A stretch of DNA of 64,000 nucleotides from Shewanella sp. Isolate11 (GCF_022398315.1 NZ_JAKEVF010000002.1:124477-188476); one strand, 5' to 3'. Numbered from the stretch's first letter, positions 17,191-27,385 are shown. Notes: generated by a model not told the origin, from the sequence alone. Translations and numbers: made by a program.

Positions 17191-17649
17191 ATGACATCTG
17201 TGTGTTACGACACTCTGGCCCGCCAAACTGAAGCGTTATTTGCTGGCGAAGATAATCTGATTGCCGCCATGGCGAACTTCTCAGCCTTAATTAATGAAAA
17301 CCTTGAAAATCTTAACTGGGCTGGATTTTATTTGGTTGAACACGAGCAGTTGATCTTGGGGCCATTTCAAGGAAAAGTGGCTTGTACTCGTATCCCTATG
17401 GGTAAAGGCGTTTGCGGTACTGCTGCGCACACCAATACCACTCAACGTGTTGCCGATGTGCACCAATTTGAAGGCCATATTGCTTGTGACAGTGCCAGTA
17501 ACTCTGAAATTGTGATCCCGATGCGACGTGATGGTAAGGTGATAGCGGTACTGGATATCGACAGTCCACTGCTGAATAGATTCGATCAAGCAGATCAAAA
17601 TGGCCTAGAGTTAGTGCTTAAAACCTTAGAAAACGCGTTATTTGCTTAA
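17191..17649 (+). CDS. msrC: Free methionine-(R)-sulfoxide reductase (GAF domain)
   Basis: This 152-residue single-GAF-domain enzyme reduces free methionine-(R)-sulfoxide. The three conserved cysteines of the fRMsr family are present: Cys65 (KVACTRIP), Cys75 (GVCGTA) and Cys99 (HIACDSASNSE). The block PMRRDGKVIAVLDIDSPL closes the GAF fold. Length is close to E. coli MsrC/YebR (165). It lies 18 bases after yebG on the same strand, so it may be co-transcribed from the LexA-controlled promoter. Downstream a short AATTGGT hairpin (about 17656-17675) lacks a T-tract. Confidence 0.93.
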   Translation: MTSVCYDTLARQTEALFAGEDNLIAAMANFSALINENLENLNWAGFYLVEHEQLILGPFQGKVACTRIPMGKGVCGTAAHTNTTQRVADVHQFEGHIACDSASNSEIVIPMRRDGKVIAVLDIDSPLLNRFDQADQNGLELVLKTLENALFA

Positions 17650-17926
17650 ACTACGACCAATTTCTCACAATTGGTGGTCGCAAATGTCTCAGGCACGCTT
17701 ATAATAGGCGGCTTGAAAATTAAATGCTTGGTTACATTTCATTAGTTGAAATGAATACTTGGCGTTTGTTAAATGTAATTGATAAGGTATGTTGGATTGT
17801 CTAGTAAAGTTCAGCTATTTCTATTAACTGAAATAGTGGCTTAACTCAATTTAACAAATATGAACGACACGCCAGTCATCGCTGTAAAGGTGAGGCGGTA
17901 GTCCCTTTTAAACTGTGGAAGTAATG

Positions 17927-18568
17927 ATGGAATCAACAGAAAAGTTGACCGACACCAACGCAATTCTTGCGTATTTATATGAAACATTTCCTTTGTGCTT
18001 TATCGCTGAAGGTGAAACTAAACCGCTAAAGATTGGATTGTTTCAGGACTTGGCTGAAAGGTTAGCTGATGATTCTAAAGTCAGTAAAACGCAATTAAGA
18101 ATCGCCTTACGTCGTTATACCAGTAGCTGGCGTTACCTTAAAAGTGTAAAAGCAGGGGCGCAGCGTGTCGATCTTGATGGCAACGAATGTGGTGAGCTAG
18201 AGCAAGAGCATGTTGATCATGCACAAGCTACACTGAAAGAGAGTCAGGATAAGGCTAAAGCCAAACGCATTGCTAAAGCAGAGGCAAACAAAACCGAAGC
18301 TAAAGCAGCTAAAGCGGATAAAAAGCCATTTAAGAAGCTGGCAACTAAACGTAAACCTGCCGCTCCGAAGGTGGCTAAGCCTCAGGTTGAAGTTGAGTCA
18401 TTAACGCCTGCAGTATTGACTGAATTGAAACCAAATCAAAGAGTCAATGTCAAACTAGGTAAATCACCTGTCTCTGGTGTCGTACTGGACATCAAAAAAG
18501 AAGATGTACAAGTGCAGTTAGATTCTGGATTGACCGTAAAAGTAAAGGTTGAACATATCCTGTTATAA
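17927..18568 (+). CDS. proQ: RNA chaperone ProQ
   Basis: This 213-residue RNA-binding protein has an N-terminal FinO/ProQ domain (about residues 5-115; FPLCFIAEGETKPLKIGLFQDLAERL, KTQLRIALRRYTSSWRYL, VKAGAQRVDLDGNECGEL), a Lys/Ala-rich flexible linker (about 115-160) and a Tudor-like C-terminal domain (LKPNQRVNVKLGKSPVSGVVLDIKKEDVQVQLDSG). It binds structured sRNAs and mRNA 3' ends. The frame is open from a GTG at 17915, and ATG codons occur at 17924 and 17927. The last is chosen because GGAAG lies 5 bases upstream and the family begins ME. It is followed by prc, as in E. coli. Confidence 0.95.
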   Translation: MESTEKLTDTNAILAYLYETFPLCFIAEGETKPLKIGLFQDLAERLADDSKVSKTQLRIALRRYTSSWRYLKSVKAGAQRVDLDGNECGELEQEHVDHAQATLKESQDKAKAKRIAKAEANKTEAKAAKADKKPFKKLATKRKPAAPKVAKPQVEVESLTPAVLTELKPNQRVNVKLGKSPVSGVVLDIKKEDVQVQLDSGLTVKVKVEHILL

Positions 18569-18598
18569 CTGTCTCATTGTAAAAGGAGTAACTTGTTG

Positions 18599-20644
18599 AT
18601 GCGAAAACTAACTCTGGCGGCCTCTGTTGCCAGCATCTTTGTAGGATTCTCAGCTTGGGCATTGACGCCTACCATTCCATCTAGCGAGTTGCCTTCTCTT
18701 ACTCAAGAGCCGCAGCATAAGGTCGCCAGTAAGCGAGTGACAGGTTTGTTCACTCGCGCTCACTATCATAGATTCGATCTTGACGACGCTTTTTCGGTCA
18801 AAGTATTCGATCGCTATCTACAACAGCTGGACTATAGCCGCAATGTTTTGATGCAAAGCGATATCGACAGCTTTAAGCCCTATTCAACAGAATTTGATGA
18901 CATGCTTAAAAGCGGCGATTTAAGCGTGGCATATAAGATGTTTGATCTGGTTGAAAAGCGTCGCTATGAGCGATTTTCTTATGCGTTAAAACTACTGGAT
19001 AAAGAGTTTGATTTTGACGCTGCTGGCGATAGCTATCAATACGATAGAGAAGAAGCGGCTTGGCCAAAAAATGAAGCCGAGCTTAATGAGCTTTGGCGTC
19101 AGCGTGTTAAATACGATGCGTTAAATCTAAAACTGACAGGCAAAGATTGGGATGAAATCGTTAAAGTGCTTGAAAAGCGCTATAACAATGCCATCAAACG
19201 TCTAAGTCAGACCAAGAGTGAAGATGTTTTCCAAGGTGTGATGAATGCCTTTTCTCATACCGTAGAACCTCATACTAGCTATCTGTCTCCCCGTAATGCC
19301 GAACGTTTCCAAATGGAAATGAACCTAAGCCTCGAAGGCATAGGAGCTGTATTACAGATGGATGAAGATTACACAGTGATCAAAAGTTTAGTCGCTGGCG
19401 GCCCCGCTGCGAGTAGCGAAAAACTGTCTCCTGAAGATCGTATTGTTGGTGTAGGGCAGGAAGGTAAAGAGGTTGTCGACGTTATTGGTTGGCGCCTCGA
19501 TGATGTTGTCGAGCTGATCAAGGGCCCTAAAGGCAGTAAAGTAATACTGCAAGTGTTACCAAAGAAAGGTGGCTCATCGGCTAAACCTTTTGAAGTGACC
19601 ATAGTGCGCGACAAAATCCGCCTCGAAGATAGAGCGGCTACTTCAGAAGTTATCGAACCTGAAACTGGCGACTATGCAGGTCGTAAAGTTGGCGTGATAA
19701 AAGTGCCTGGTTTTTACATGAACCTGTCGCAAGATGTAGCTAAAGAACTGGTTAAACTTAAAGAAGCTAAAGTTGAAGGGGTGGTTATTGACCTTCGTGG
19801 TAACGGTGGCGGTGCACTCACAGAAGCGACACTACTGACAGGTTTGTTTATTGACCGTGGTCCAGTGGTTCAAATCCGTGATGCGAATGGAAAAGTGTCA
19901 CAAAACCGCGATAACGATGGCAAAGTTTACTACTCTGGCCCGTTAACAGTGATGGTTGATCGTTACAGTGCCTCTGCATCAGAAATTTTTGCGGCGGCAT
20001 TACAAGATTACGATCGCGCTCTGATTGTGGGTGAGTCGACCTTTGGTAAAGGGACGGTGCAGCAGCATAAGAGCTTAGGTCGAATCTATGACATGTACGA
20101 CAAACCTATCGGGCATGTACAGTATACAATTGCCAAGTTCTACCGTATTAATGGTGGTAGTACTCAGCTTAAAGGTGTTACTCCAGATATCTCATTCCCG
20201 AGTGCACTGGAGCCTGGTGAGTATGGTGAAGCAGAGCAAAAGAATGCCTTACCATGGGATAAAGTGCCTGTTGCTCAATACAGTACCTTAGGTGATATCA
20301 CACCTAATCTGGTTAACACCCTAGACGGTTTACATAAAAAACGTATTCAACAAGATGTTGAGTTTGGTTATCTTGCGCAAGACATTGCCGAGTTCAAGAA
20401 AACACATAAAGATACTAGCGTTTCTTTAGTTGAAAAAGAGCGTCTTGCTGAGCGTGAGAAAAATGATAGTAAGCAACTTGCACGTTTAAATGATCGTCGT
20501 GCGACAGAGGGGCTTGAACCACTTAAAGATCTTGATGATGCAGATGATGATGTGAAAGCACCGGATGCATTTTTAGATGAAACCGTTTATATCACACTCG
20601 ATATGGCGGATATGGATAAAGTGGCAAATAATCAGGCTAAATAA
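18599..20644 (+). CDS. prc: Tail-specific periplasmic protease Prc (C-terminal processing peptidase)
   Basis: This 681-residue periplasmic protease (S41 family) has a signal peptide ending near SAWA. It has an N-terminal helical domain (RVTGLFTRAHYHRFDLDDAFSVKVFDRYL), a PDZ domain (about 235-325; LEGIGAVLQMDEDYTVIKSLVAGGPAA) and the Ser/Lys catalytic domain with nucleophile region DRYSASASEIFAAA and general-base lysine in STFGKGTVQQ. Similarity to E. coli Prc continues to the C-terminus (DAFLDETVYITLDMADMDK). The ATG at 18599 is used; two TTG codons precede it in frame, and AAAAGGAG lies 10 bases upstream. It trims proteins with nonpolar C-termini and peptidoglycan hydrolases. Confidence 0.95.
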   Translation: MRKLTLAASVASIFVGFSAWALTPTIPSSELPSLTQEPQHKVASKRVTGLFTRAHYHRFDLDDAFSVKVFDRYLQQLDYSRNVLMQSDIDSFKPYSTEFDDMLKSGDLSVAYKMFDLVEKRRYERFSYALKLLDKEFDFDAAGDSYQYDREEAAWPKNEAELNELWRQRVKYDALNLKLTGKDWDEIVKVLEKRYNNAIKRLSQTKSEDVFQGVMNAFSHTVEPHTSYLSPRNAERFQMEMNLSLEGIGAVLQMDEDYTVIKSLVAGGPAASSEKLSPEDRIVGVGQEGKEVVDVIGWRLDDVVELIKGPKGSKVILQVLPKKGGSSAKPFEVTIVRDKIRLEDRAATSEVIEPETGDYAGRKVGVIKVPGFYMNLSQDVAKELVKLKEAKVEGVVIDLRGNGGGALTEATLLTGLFIDRGPVVQIRDANGKVSQNRDNDGKVYYSGPLTVMVDRYSASASEIFAAALQDYDRALIVGESTFGKGTVQQHKSLGRIYDMYDKPIGHVQYTIAKFYRINGGSTQLKGVTPDISFPSALEPGEYGEAEQKNALPWDKVPVAQYSTLGDITPNLVNTLDGLHKKRIQQDVEFGYLAQDIAEFKKTHKDTSVSLVEKERLAEREKNDSKQLARLNDRRATEGLEPLKDLDDADDDVKAPDAFLDETVYITLDMADMDKVANNQAK

Positions 20645-20660
20645 TGTTTTAGCTCATTTG

Positions 20661-20687
20661 AAAAACGCGCTCATGGCGCGTTTTTTT
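20661..20687 (+). terminator. Rho-independent terminator after prc
   Basis: ACGCGC (20665-20670) pairs with GCGCGT (20676-20681) across TCATG, with flanking A and T runs. Confidence 0.92.
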
Positions 20688-20716
20688 ATAGCATTAGAAA
20701 TGAAAGAGACACTGTA

Positions 20717-23281
20717 ATGACCCAAGTTCAGGCTAAATATTTAAAAGATTACCAGAGCCCAGATTTTACCATTACCCATGTTAGCCTCGATGTTAACCTT
20801 GCGGGTAAAGAGACCCAAGTCACCGCGGTAAGTCAGGTCAAAAAGCTCAATCCAGAAGCACAAAGCCTACTGCTCGATGGTGAGGCACTACAACTAGCCT
20901 CTTTATTGGTTAATGGGCAGCCCCATGTGTATCAGGTTGATAATGGCCAGTTAACCCTTAAAGATCTCGATGATGAATTTGAATTAACCATAGTCACGTT
21001 GCTAGACCCTGAAGCCAATTCAGCCTTAGAAGGCTTGTATATGTCTGATGGCGCCTACTGTACTCAATGTGAAGCGGAAGGTTTTAGACGTATTACATAC
21101 TTCCTCGATAGACCAGATGTGCTAGCGATTTACGATGTGCGCGTTGAAGCCGATAAACAGGCGTTCCCTTATTTGCTGAGTAACGGTAATAAAGTTGACA
21201 GTGGTGAGCTTGAAAATGGACGTCACTTTGTCTGCTGGCAGGACCCATTCCCTAAACCGAGTTATCTGTTTGCCTTAGTGGCAGGCGACTTTGATCTGCT
21301 TAATGACACTTATATCACCAAGAGTGGCCGTGAAGTAGAGCTACAGGTCTTTGTCGATAAAGGCAACTTACACAAAGCGCACCATGCTATGGCGTCACTG
21401 AAAAAATCGATGCAATGGGATGAACAACGTTTCGATTTAGAATATGACCTCGATATCTATATGATTGTTGCCGTTGATTTTTTCAATATGGGGGCAATGG
21501 AAAACAAGGGCTTAAACGTATTTAACACTAAATACGTGCTTGCCGATAAAGACTCGGCCACCGATGATGATTATCACGGAATTGAATCGGTTGTGGGTCA
21601 CGAATATTTTCATAACTGGACTGGTAACCGTGTGACTTGTCGCGACTGGTTCCAATTGAGTTTGAAGGAAGGTTTGACGGTATTTAGAGATCAGGAGTTT
21701 AGTTCGGATATTGGTTCCCGTGCGGTTAATCGTATTCATGCGATTAAAGTCATAAAAAATCAGCAGTTTGCAGAAGACAGTGGCCCGATGGCACACGCGA
21801 TACGTCCTGAGTCTGTGATTGAGATGAACAACTTTTATACCGTGACGGTATACAACAAGGGTGCTGAAGTTATCCGTATGATGCACACTTTACTGGGTGA
21901 AGCAGATTTCCAGAAAGGGATGAAATGTTACTTCGAGCGACATGATGGTCAAGCGGTGACTTGCGATGATTTTGTTGCGGCCATGGAAAATGCTAGTGGT
22001 GTTGATTTGACTCAGTTCAGACGTTGGTATAGTCAGTCGGGCACACCGCAGGTAAGTGTGGAAGAAAGCTATGACCCTGTACTAAAGCAGTACAGTTTAA
22101 CGATTTCGCAGCAGACATTCGCTACTGCAGAACAGGCTGAGAAGTTACCACTTCATATTCCGTTTGATCTCGAGCTGCTGAGTGCCGAAGGTCATTCGCT
22201 GCTCAATCGAGTGCTAGATGTAACCGAGGCAAAACAGACTTTCACTTTTGATGAGATTGCCTCTCAACCAACGCCTTCGTTACTGCAAGATTTCTCCGCA
22301 CCAGTGAAGCTAATTTATGAGTACAATGTCGAGCAATTAATTCACTTGATCCGTTTTGCTTCCAGTGAGGTGGCTAAATGGGAAGCGGCACAAGGGTTAT
22401 TTAGTCAAGCTGTTTGGCAGAATGTGTCATTGTTACAACAACAGAAGGCGATGCATATCGACACCCGTTTAGTCGATGCTATTAAAGGCTTATTGCTGGA
22501 TGAAAACTTAGATAAAGCCTTATTGGCCGAAATTCTAAAATTCCCTAATGTCGCTACGCTGGTCGAACAGGCAAATCAAGTCGATCTCGATAGTTTAATC
22601 ATGGCACGCAGTTTCGCGTTAGAAACCATAGCGACAGGTTGTGAAGATGAGTTGCTGGCACGCTATCGAGAGTTGATGAGCTTAGATGAAGCCGATGCCA
22701 GAGCTTTGAAAAATACATTATTGAATCTGTTATTGAAAATATCTGACGAATATCAGCATTTAGCTCAGTCTCAGTATGATAGTGCGGCCAATATGACTAA
22801 CAGTTTAGGGGCATTGTCTGCGCTAAATGGTGAGCAAAGCCCAATGAGACAAGCATTGCTTGATAGTTTCCAACAGCGCTGGGCCAGTACACCTTTGGTG
22901 ATGGACAAATGGTTAAGTTTACAAGCAACCTGTCCTGGTGATGACAGAATTGATGCCTTACGTGAATTAGCTGAGCATCCCGCATTTAGTTACTCGAATC
23001 CTAACCGCGTACGTTCACTGTTTGGTGCATTTGCTGCATTAAATACCTGCGTGTTCCATCGCCAGGATGGTGAAGGTTATCAGCTTTTGACTGAAGTGAT
23101 CATTAAACTGAATCAGCTTAACCCTCAAGTGGCGGCTAGAATCATCACGCCTTTGATTCAATTTAAGAAGTTTGACCAAGGGAGACAACAACTGATGCAG
23201 GCCTCACTGCAGCGGATTTTAGCTTTACCGGATCTGTCAAAAGACCTGTATGAGAAAGTGACTAAAGCGTTAGCGCAATAG
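20717..23281 (+). CDS. pepN: Aminopeptidase N (M1 family)
   Basis: This 854-residue cytoplasmic zinc aminopeptidase removes N-terminal residues from peptides. The substrate-anchoring motif MGAMENKGLN is followed by the zinc site HEYFH (His295 and His299) with the third ligand Glu318 in LKEGLTVFRDQEF. A transition-state tyrosine lies in FYTVTVYNKGAEVIRM. An N-terminal beta domain and a C-terminal helical domain complete the usual fold; length fits E. coli PepN (870). It has its own leader after the prc terminator. A dyad AATGGCG/CGCCATT (23313-23319, 23339-23345) lies after the gene. Confidence 0.96.
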   Translation: MTQVQAKYLKDYQSPDFTITHVSLDVNLAGKETQVTAVSQVKKLNPEAQSLLLDGEALQLASLLVNGQPHVYQVDNGQLTLKDLDDEFELTIVTLLDPEANSALEGLYMSDGAYCTQCEAEGFRRITYFLDRPDVLAIYDVRVEADKQAFPYLLSNGNKVDSGELENGRHFVCWQDPFPKPSYLFALVAGDFDLLNDTYITKSGREVELQVFVDKGNLHKAHHAMASLKKSMQWDEQRFDLEYDLDIYMIVAVDFFNMGAMENKGLNVFNTKYVLADKDSATDDDYHGIESVVGHEYFHNWTGNRVTCRDWFQLSLKEGLTVFRDQEFSSDIGSRAVNRIHAIKVIKNQQFAEDSGPMAHAIRPESVIEMNNFYTVTVYNKGAEVIRMMHTLLGEADFQKGMKCYFERHDGQAVTCDDFVAAMENASGVDLTQFRRWYSQSGTPQVSVEESYDPVLKQYSLTISQQTFATAEQAEKLPLHIPFDLELLSAEGHSLLNRVLDVTEAKQTFTFDEIASQPTPSLLQDFSAPVKLIYEYNVEQLIHLIRFASSEVAKWEAAQGLFSQAVWQNVSLLQQQKAMHIDTRLVDAIKGLLLDENLDKALLAEILKFPNVATLVEQANQVDLDSLIMARSFALETIATGCEDELLARYRELMSLDEADARALKNTLLNLLLKISDEYQHLAQSQYDSAANMTNSLGALSALNGEQSPMRQALLDSFQQRWASTPLVMDKWLSLQATCPGDDRIDALRELAEHPAFSYSNPNRVRSLFGAFAALNTCVFHRQDGEGYQLLTEVIIKLNQLNPQVAARIITPLIQFKKFDQGRQQLMQASLQRILALPDLSKDLYEKVTKALAQ

Positions 23282-23361
23282 CAGTGCTTTAGCCTAAAGG
23301 ATAAATGCGTATAATGGCGTTGAGCAATTAAAGTTTAGCGCCATTATTATTTGATAATATT

Positions 23362-23580
23362 ATGATTTTTAAATTCTATCTTCATATAAACTATCAGCAA
23401 TTTCTCGATTATTACCAAGGCCATGCTAATAAAGTGGAAGTGGTAGAACAGGGTGGAAAAACCTTGTTGATCCATGCACGTCATTTTAGACCTTTTTTAA
23501 CTTCGGCTGGTTTATCGGGGCAATTTCAATTAACCCTCGACACTTCTGGTCAATTTCAATCCTTAGTCCGACTGGCTTAA
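23362..23580 (+). CDS. DUF2835 family protein
   Basis: This 72-residue small protein matches the DUF2835 family, with core YLHINYQQFLDYYQGHANKVEV and a second block HARHFRPFLTSAGLSGQFQLTLD. No signal peptide, membrane segment or known catalytic residue is seen. The family is found in marine gammaproteobacteria and has no assigned function. It follows pepN by 80 bases on the same strand and may be expressed independently. Confidence 0.8.
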   Translation: MIFKFYLHINYQQFLDYYQGHANKVEVVEQGGKTLLIHARHFRPFLTSAGLSGQFQLTLDTSGQFQSLVRLA

Positions 23581-23899
23581 TTAGAGTTAATACTTCAAAC
23601 GGTTGATTGTCTTTCTGCCGTTATTAATTTTGTGCGCCTAAAATATAATCTGCTGTTTATTATTGATTTTTTTATCCTCCTTTTAAGTCGTTAAAAAGAT
23701 GTTGAAGATAATTTAAATCGATCGTTTGAAAAAGTGCATCAATTTTTACTTAAGTGCTCAAATAACAAGAAAATTTTCTCTCCATTTGCCTTGCTCATTA
23801 AAGATAAATCCTGTAACAATGGTGTTACCTGTACGCTAACAAGATGTTGGCTATCATTCCAATAACAAAGAATCCAGCAGGTTACGGAGAAGAGCTAAA
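23581..23899. other. AT-rich intergenic region upstream of the DUF1302 cassette
   Basis: No ORF is supported. The stretch is AT-rich and contains short palindromes: GAAAATTTTC (23769-23778) and GTAAC-N6-GTTAC (23813-23828). The second lies about 70-90 bases before the DUF1302 start. It must contain the promoter of the four-gene cassette, but no clear -35/-10 pair could be fixed. Confidence 0.45.
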
Positions 23900-25948
23900 A
23901 TGAAAAACCTAAAAAATGGCTTTAACAAGTCAGCGCTTGCTTTGGGGATAGTTGCAGCGTTGAGTGTTGGAAGCTCTACAACGGTAAAAGCCGTGTCATT
24001 CGATTGGGGAGAAGTGCAAGGTTCGTTTGATTCAACATGGAGTGCTGGTGCAAGCTGGCGAGTTGAGGAACGTAACTGGGATGATCACATAGGGAAAGTG
24101 AATAATCCGCGCTTCGACTGGTCAAACTATTCAGCATTTAACAACACTAAATATACCTCGACAGAAATTTGGGCACAGCCTGGATCTTATTCGAGTAACG
24201 GTGACTTGAGTAACATGTTGTATTCTCAAGGTGATGTAACTTCCATGGTGTTTAAAGGGTTACATGAATTGTCGTTAAAATATGAAAACTTTGGTCTATT
24301 TGCCCGCGGCATGTATTTTTATGATCAAAAAGCCAATAACGGCAGTTATGGTTACAGCGACCCTATCACTGGTAAAGAGTACGATCCTTGTGAGGATTCC
24401 GATGCTTCTAAAGTTCAGTGTAAAGATGTGAGACTGTTAGATGCCTTTGTTTATGGTGACTTTGATTTTAATGATGGGGCTAATCCCTTCAGTATTCGCG
24501 TAGGTAATCAAGTGGTTTCTTGGGGCGAAAGTACCTTGATCCCTCACGGTATTGGCGTGATTAATCCTGTAGATTTGAATATTCTCAATGCACCGGGTGC
24601 TGAGTTAAAAGAAGCATTTAGACCTCAGGGTATGGTGTGGGCTTCTTTGGGAGTCACCGATTCTTTGTCTGTGGAAGCTTTTTACCAATATGATTGGGAG
24701 CCAATCTGGATCCCGACTCCGGGTTCTTACTTTTCTACTAATGATTTTGCCGGTTATGGCGGTTACAACCAAAATGCTCAGCTAGGTTTTAATGCTAACC
24801 CGGACATCAATTTAGATTTCTTAATTTCTGAATATCAGAACCTGGCTGCCATGGTGGCTTCGGGGCAATATGATGCTGCGACCTTGGGGTCATTGGCTTT
24901 AGCTTATCCTACAAAGGCAACCTTGGTTGAAGATCAAGCCAGTGCCAGTAATTCGGGTCAATACGGTATCAAGTTAGGTTATTACGCGCCTGAGCTAGGT
25001 GAAACCGAATTTGGTTTGTACTACATGAATTATCATAGCCGTCGTCCGTTGATCAGTGGTACGGCCTCTAATTTTACTGCACAAGCTATCGGTAACGATC
25101 TTGCTACGCTCGGCATGATTGGCGCTACAGGTGGCACTATTGACCGTGAAACCTTACTTGGATTAGAAACTTTCTCTAAAGCCCAAATTGAATACCCTGA
25201 AGATATCAAGCTTTATGGCTTCAGTTTCAATACATTAATTGGTGATACTTCTGTGGCGGGTGAGATTGCTCATCGTCAAGATGAACCTTTGCAAATTGAT
25301 GATGTTGAATTGCTTTTCGCAGCGATGCCACAACAGTTAGCGAATGCCGGCTTACGTCCTGATTTGGATGGCATATCTCAGGTTAAAGGTATTGGGTCTG
25401 GTGATGCTGCTGAAGGTTATATTCGCCTTGATACCACTCAAGCACAGGTGACATTCACTCATCTATTTGGCCCAACCTGGGGCATGAGTAACCTAGTGAT
25501 GTTGGCAGAAGTCGGTGGGGTATGGATCCATGACATGCCAGACTTTGATGAGCTAAGACTCAATGGTCCTGGTACTGGCCGCTCAGGTGGAAACCCAGCT
25601 ATGCCGGGGATTATCCAGGGGATCCATAATGGGCTTGAGACCAATCCTTTCCCAACGGATTTTGCTTGGGGATATCGTCTAGTGGCTAAAGCCGACTACA
25701 ACAATTTATTTGCCGGTGTAAACATGTCACCGCGTATCATTTTTTCGCATGATGTTGACGGCATCACACCTGATCCTATGTTCCTGTTTACAGAAGGTAA
25801 GAAGTCTGTCGCGGTTGGAGTGAACTTTGATTATCAGAGCCGTTGGGGAGCCGATATCTCCTATAACTCTTTCTTCGGTGGCGTAGGCACAACTAATCAG
25901 ATGTCTGATCGTGATTACGTGTCATTTAACGTCAAATATTCAATCTAA
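23900..25948 (+). CDS. DUF1302 family outer-membrane protein
   Basis: This 682-residue protein has a signal peptide (ALALGIVAALSVGSSTTVKA) and many alternating, aromatic-rich beta segments (SFDSTWSAGASWRVEERN; VRLLDAFVYGDFDF; FSIRVGNQVVSWGESTLIPHGIGVINPVDL). It ends in a strand-like DYVSFNVKYSI, consistent with an outer-membrane beta-barrel. These blocks identify DUF1302. It is the first gene of a tight cassette; DUF1329 follows after 19 bases. No biochemical function is established for the family. Context with an RND pump and a LolA-like protein suggests an outer-membrane partner for moving a hydrophobic substrate. Confidence 0.82.
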   Translation: MKNLKNGFNKSALALGIVAALSVGSSTTVKAVSFDWGEVQGSFDSTWSAGASWRVEERNWDDHIGKVNNPRFDWSNYSAFNNTKYTSTEIWAQPGSYSSNGDLSNMLYSQGDVTSMVFKGLHELSLKYENFGLFARGMYFYDQKANNGSYGYSDPITGKEYDPCEDSDASKVQCKDVRLLDAFVYGDFDFNDGANPFSIRVGNQVVSWGESTLIPHGIGVINPVDLNILNAPGAELKEAFRPQGMVWASLGVTDSLSVEAFYQYDWEPIWIPTPGSYFSTNDFAGYGGYNQNAQLGFNANPDINLDFLISEYQNLAAMVASGQYDAATLGSLALAYPTKATLVEDQASASNSGQYGIKLGYYAPELGETEFGLYYMNYHSRRPLISGTASNFTAQAIGNDLATLGMIGATGGTIDRETLLGLETFSKAQIEYPEDIKLYGFSFNTLIGDTSVAGEIAHRQDEPLQIDDVELLFAAMPQQLANAGLRPDLDGISQVKGIGSGDAAEGYIRLDTTQAQVTFTHLFGPTWGMSNLVMLAEVGGVWIHDMPDFDELRLNGPGTGRSGGNPAMPGIIQGIHNGLETNPFPTDFAWGYRLVAKADYNNLFAGVNMSPRIIFSHDVDGITPDPMFLFTEGKKSVAVGVNFDYQSRWGADISYNSFFGGVGTTNQMSDRDYVSFNVKYSI

Positions 25949-25967
25949 TTCACAAGGACAATAACAA

Positions 25968-27332
25968 ATGAAGAATTTAACAATATTGTCGGCCGCTGTG
26001 ATTGTTGCGTTGACTGCGCCAGCAGCACTGGCAAAAGTTTCACCTGAAGAAGCAGCAAAGTTAGGCACAACATTAACGCCAATTGGGGCTGAGAAATCGG
26101 CCAATGCCGACGGTTCTATCCCCGCGTGGGATGGTGGGATCACTGAGGCTGTCGCTGGTTACAAGAAGGGAATGCATCATCCGGATCCGTTCCCGAACGA
26201 TAAGATTGAATTTACCATTACTAATGCCAATAAGGATCAGTATAAAGATAATCTTACGGATGGTCAGCGTAAGTTATTTGAGCTTTACCCTGATACATTC
26301 AAGATGAATATCTATCAAACTCGTCGTAGTGCGTCAGTGCCACAGTTTGTCTATGATGCGACCAAAGCTAATGCGACTCGTGCCGAGTTGATAGCCGATG
26401 GTAATGGTTTATCTGGTGCATCTATCGGCATTCCGTTTCCTATCCCACAAAACGGTTTAGAGGCTATTTGGAATCACATCTTACGTTTTCGTGGTATAGA
26501 CGTTGAAACTTCTCGTAGCCAGGCGGCACCCACGGCCAGTGGTAGTTACACCTTAGTTGAAACCTCCGAAGAGATCCGTTTCGAATACGCTCGTCCTGAA
26601 ATGACTTTAGATAAGCTAAAAGAGTCAAATACCTTGTTCTATTTCAAACAGGTTGTGACCCAGCCTGCACGACTTGCAGGTACGGCACTGTTAGTGAAGG
26701 AAACCATGGATCAGGAGGCGTTACCACGTCAGGCATGGACCTATAATACAGGTCAGCGACGTGTTCGTAAGGCGCCAAATGTTGCGTTTGATACGCCAGG
26801 TACAGTGTCTGACGGTCTGCGTACCACGGATGATTTTGATATGTTTAATGGCTCGCCAGTTCGTTATAACTGGGAGCTGGTCGGTAAGAAGGAAATTTAC
26901 ATTCCTTATAATGACTACAAATTGCATTCAGATAAGCTGAAGTATGAACAAATCCTCAAACCTGGTCATGTTAATCCTGATTATGTTCGTTGGGAAAAAC
27001 ACCGCGTATGGGTGGTTAAAGCTCAGCTAAAAGAGGGGATGCGTCATATCTATAAGACACGTGTGTTCTATCTCGATGAAGACTCATGGCAGGTTTCGTT
27101 GACCGATATCTATGACAATCGTGATGAGCTATATCGTGTGGCGGTAGCTCATGGCATTAACTACTACGAAGTGCCAACGCATTGGACAACCTTAGAAGTG
27201 ATTCATGATCTTCAATCGCGTCGTTATTTGGCGATGGGCTTAGACAATGAAGGCCGTATGTACGATTTCGATGCAAAACTGAGTGAGGCTAACTTTACTC
27301 CGGCCGCATTGAGACGTGCGGGTATTCGTTAA
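25968..27332 (+). CDS. DUF1329 family periplasmic protein (LolA/LolB-like fold)
   Basis: This 454-residue protein has a signal peptide (AAVIVALTAPAALA-KVS) and no lipobox. Conserved DUF1329 blocks are seen: PIGAEKSANADGSIPAWDGGIT near the mature N-terminus, QLKEGMRHIYKTRVFYLDEDSWQVSLTDIYDNRDELYRVA and the C-terminal region. DUF1329 is grouped with LolA/LolB-type lipid-binding folds, so a periplasmic lipid carrier is a reasonable hypothesis. It lies 19 bases after DUF1302 and 53 bases before the YCF48-like gene. The function is inferred from fold and context, not known. Confidence 0.82.
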   Translation: MKNLTILSAAVIVALTAPAALAKVSPEEAAKLGTTLTPIGAEKSANADGSIPAWDGGITEAVAGYKKGMHHPDPFPNDKIEFTITNANKDQYKDNLTDGQRKLFELYPDTFKMNIYQTRRSASVPQFVYDATKANATRAELIADGNGLSGASIGIPFPIPQNGLEAIWNHILRFRGIDVETSRSQAAPTASGSYTLVETSEEIRFEYARPEMTLDKLKESNTLFYFKQVVTQPARLAGTALLVKETMDQEALPRQAWTYNTGQRRVRKAPNVAFDTPGTVSDGLRTTDDFDMFNGSPVRYNWELVGKKEIYIPYNDYKLHSDKLKYEQILKPGHVNPDYVRWEKHRVWVVKAQLKEGMRHIYKTRVFYLDEDSWQVSLTDIYDNRDELYRVAVAHGINYYEVPTHWTTLEVIHDLQSRRYLAMGLDNEGRMYDFDAKLSEANFTPAALRRAGIR

Positions 27333-27385
27333 TCACTACTTGCCGAGGGGCAACTTTGCCCCTCATTTCTATAAAGGAAGTTTGT

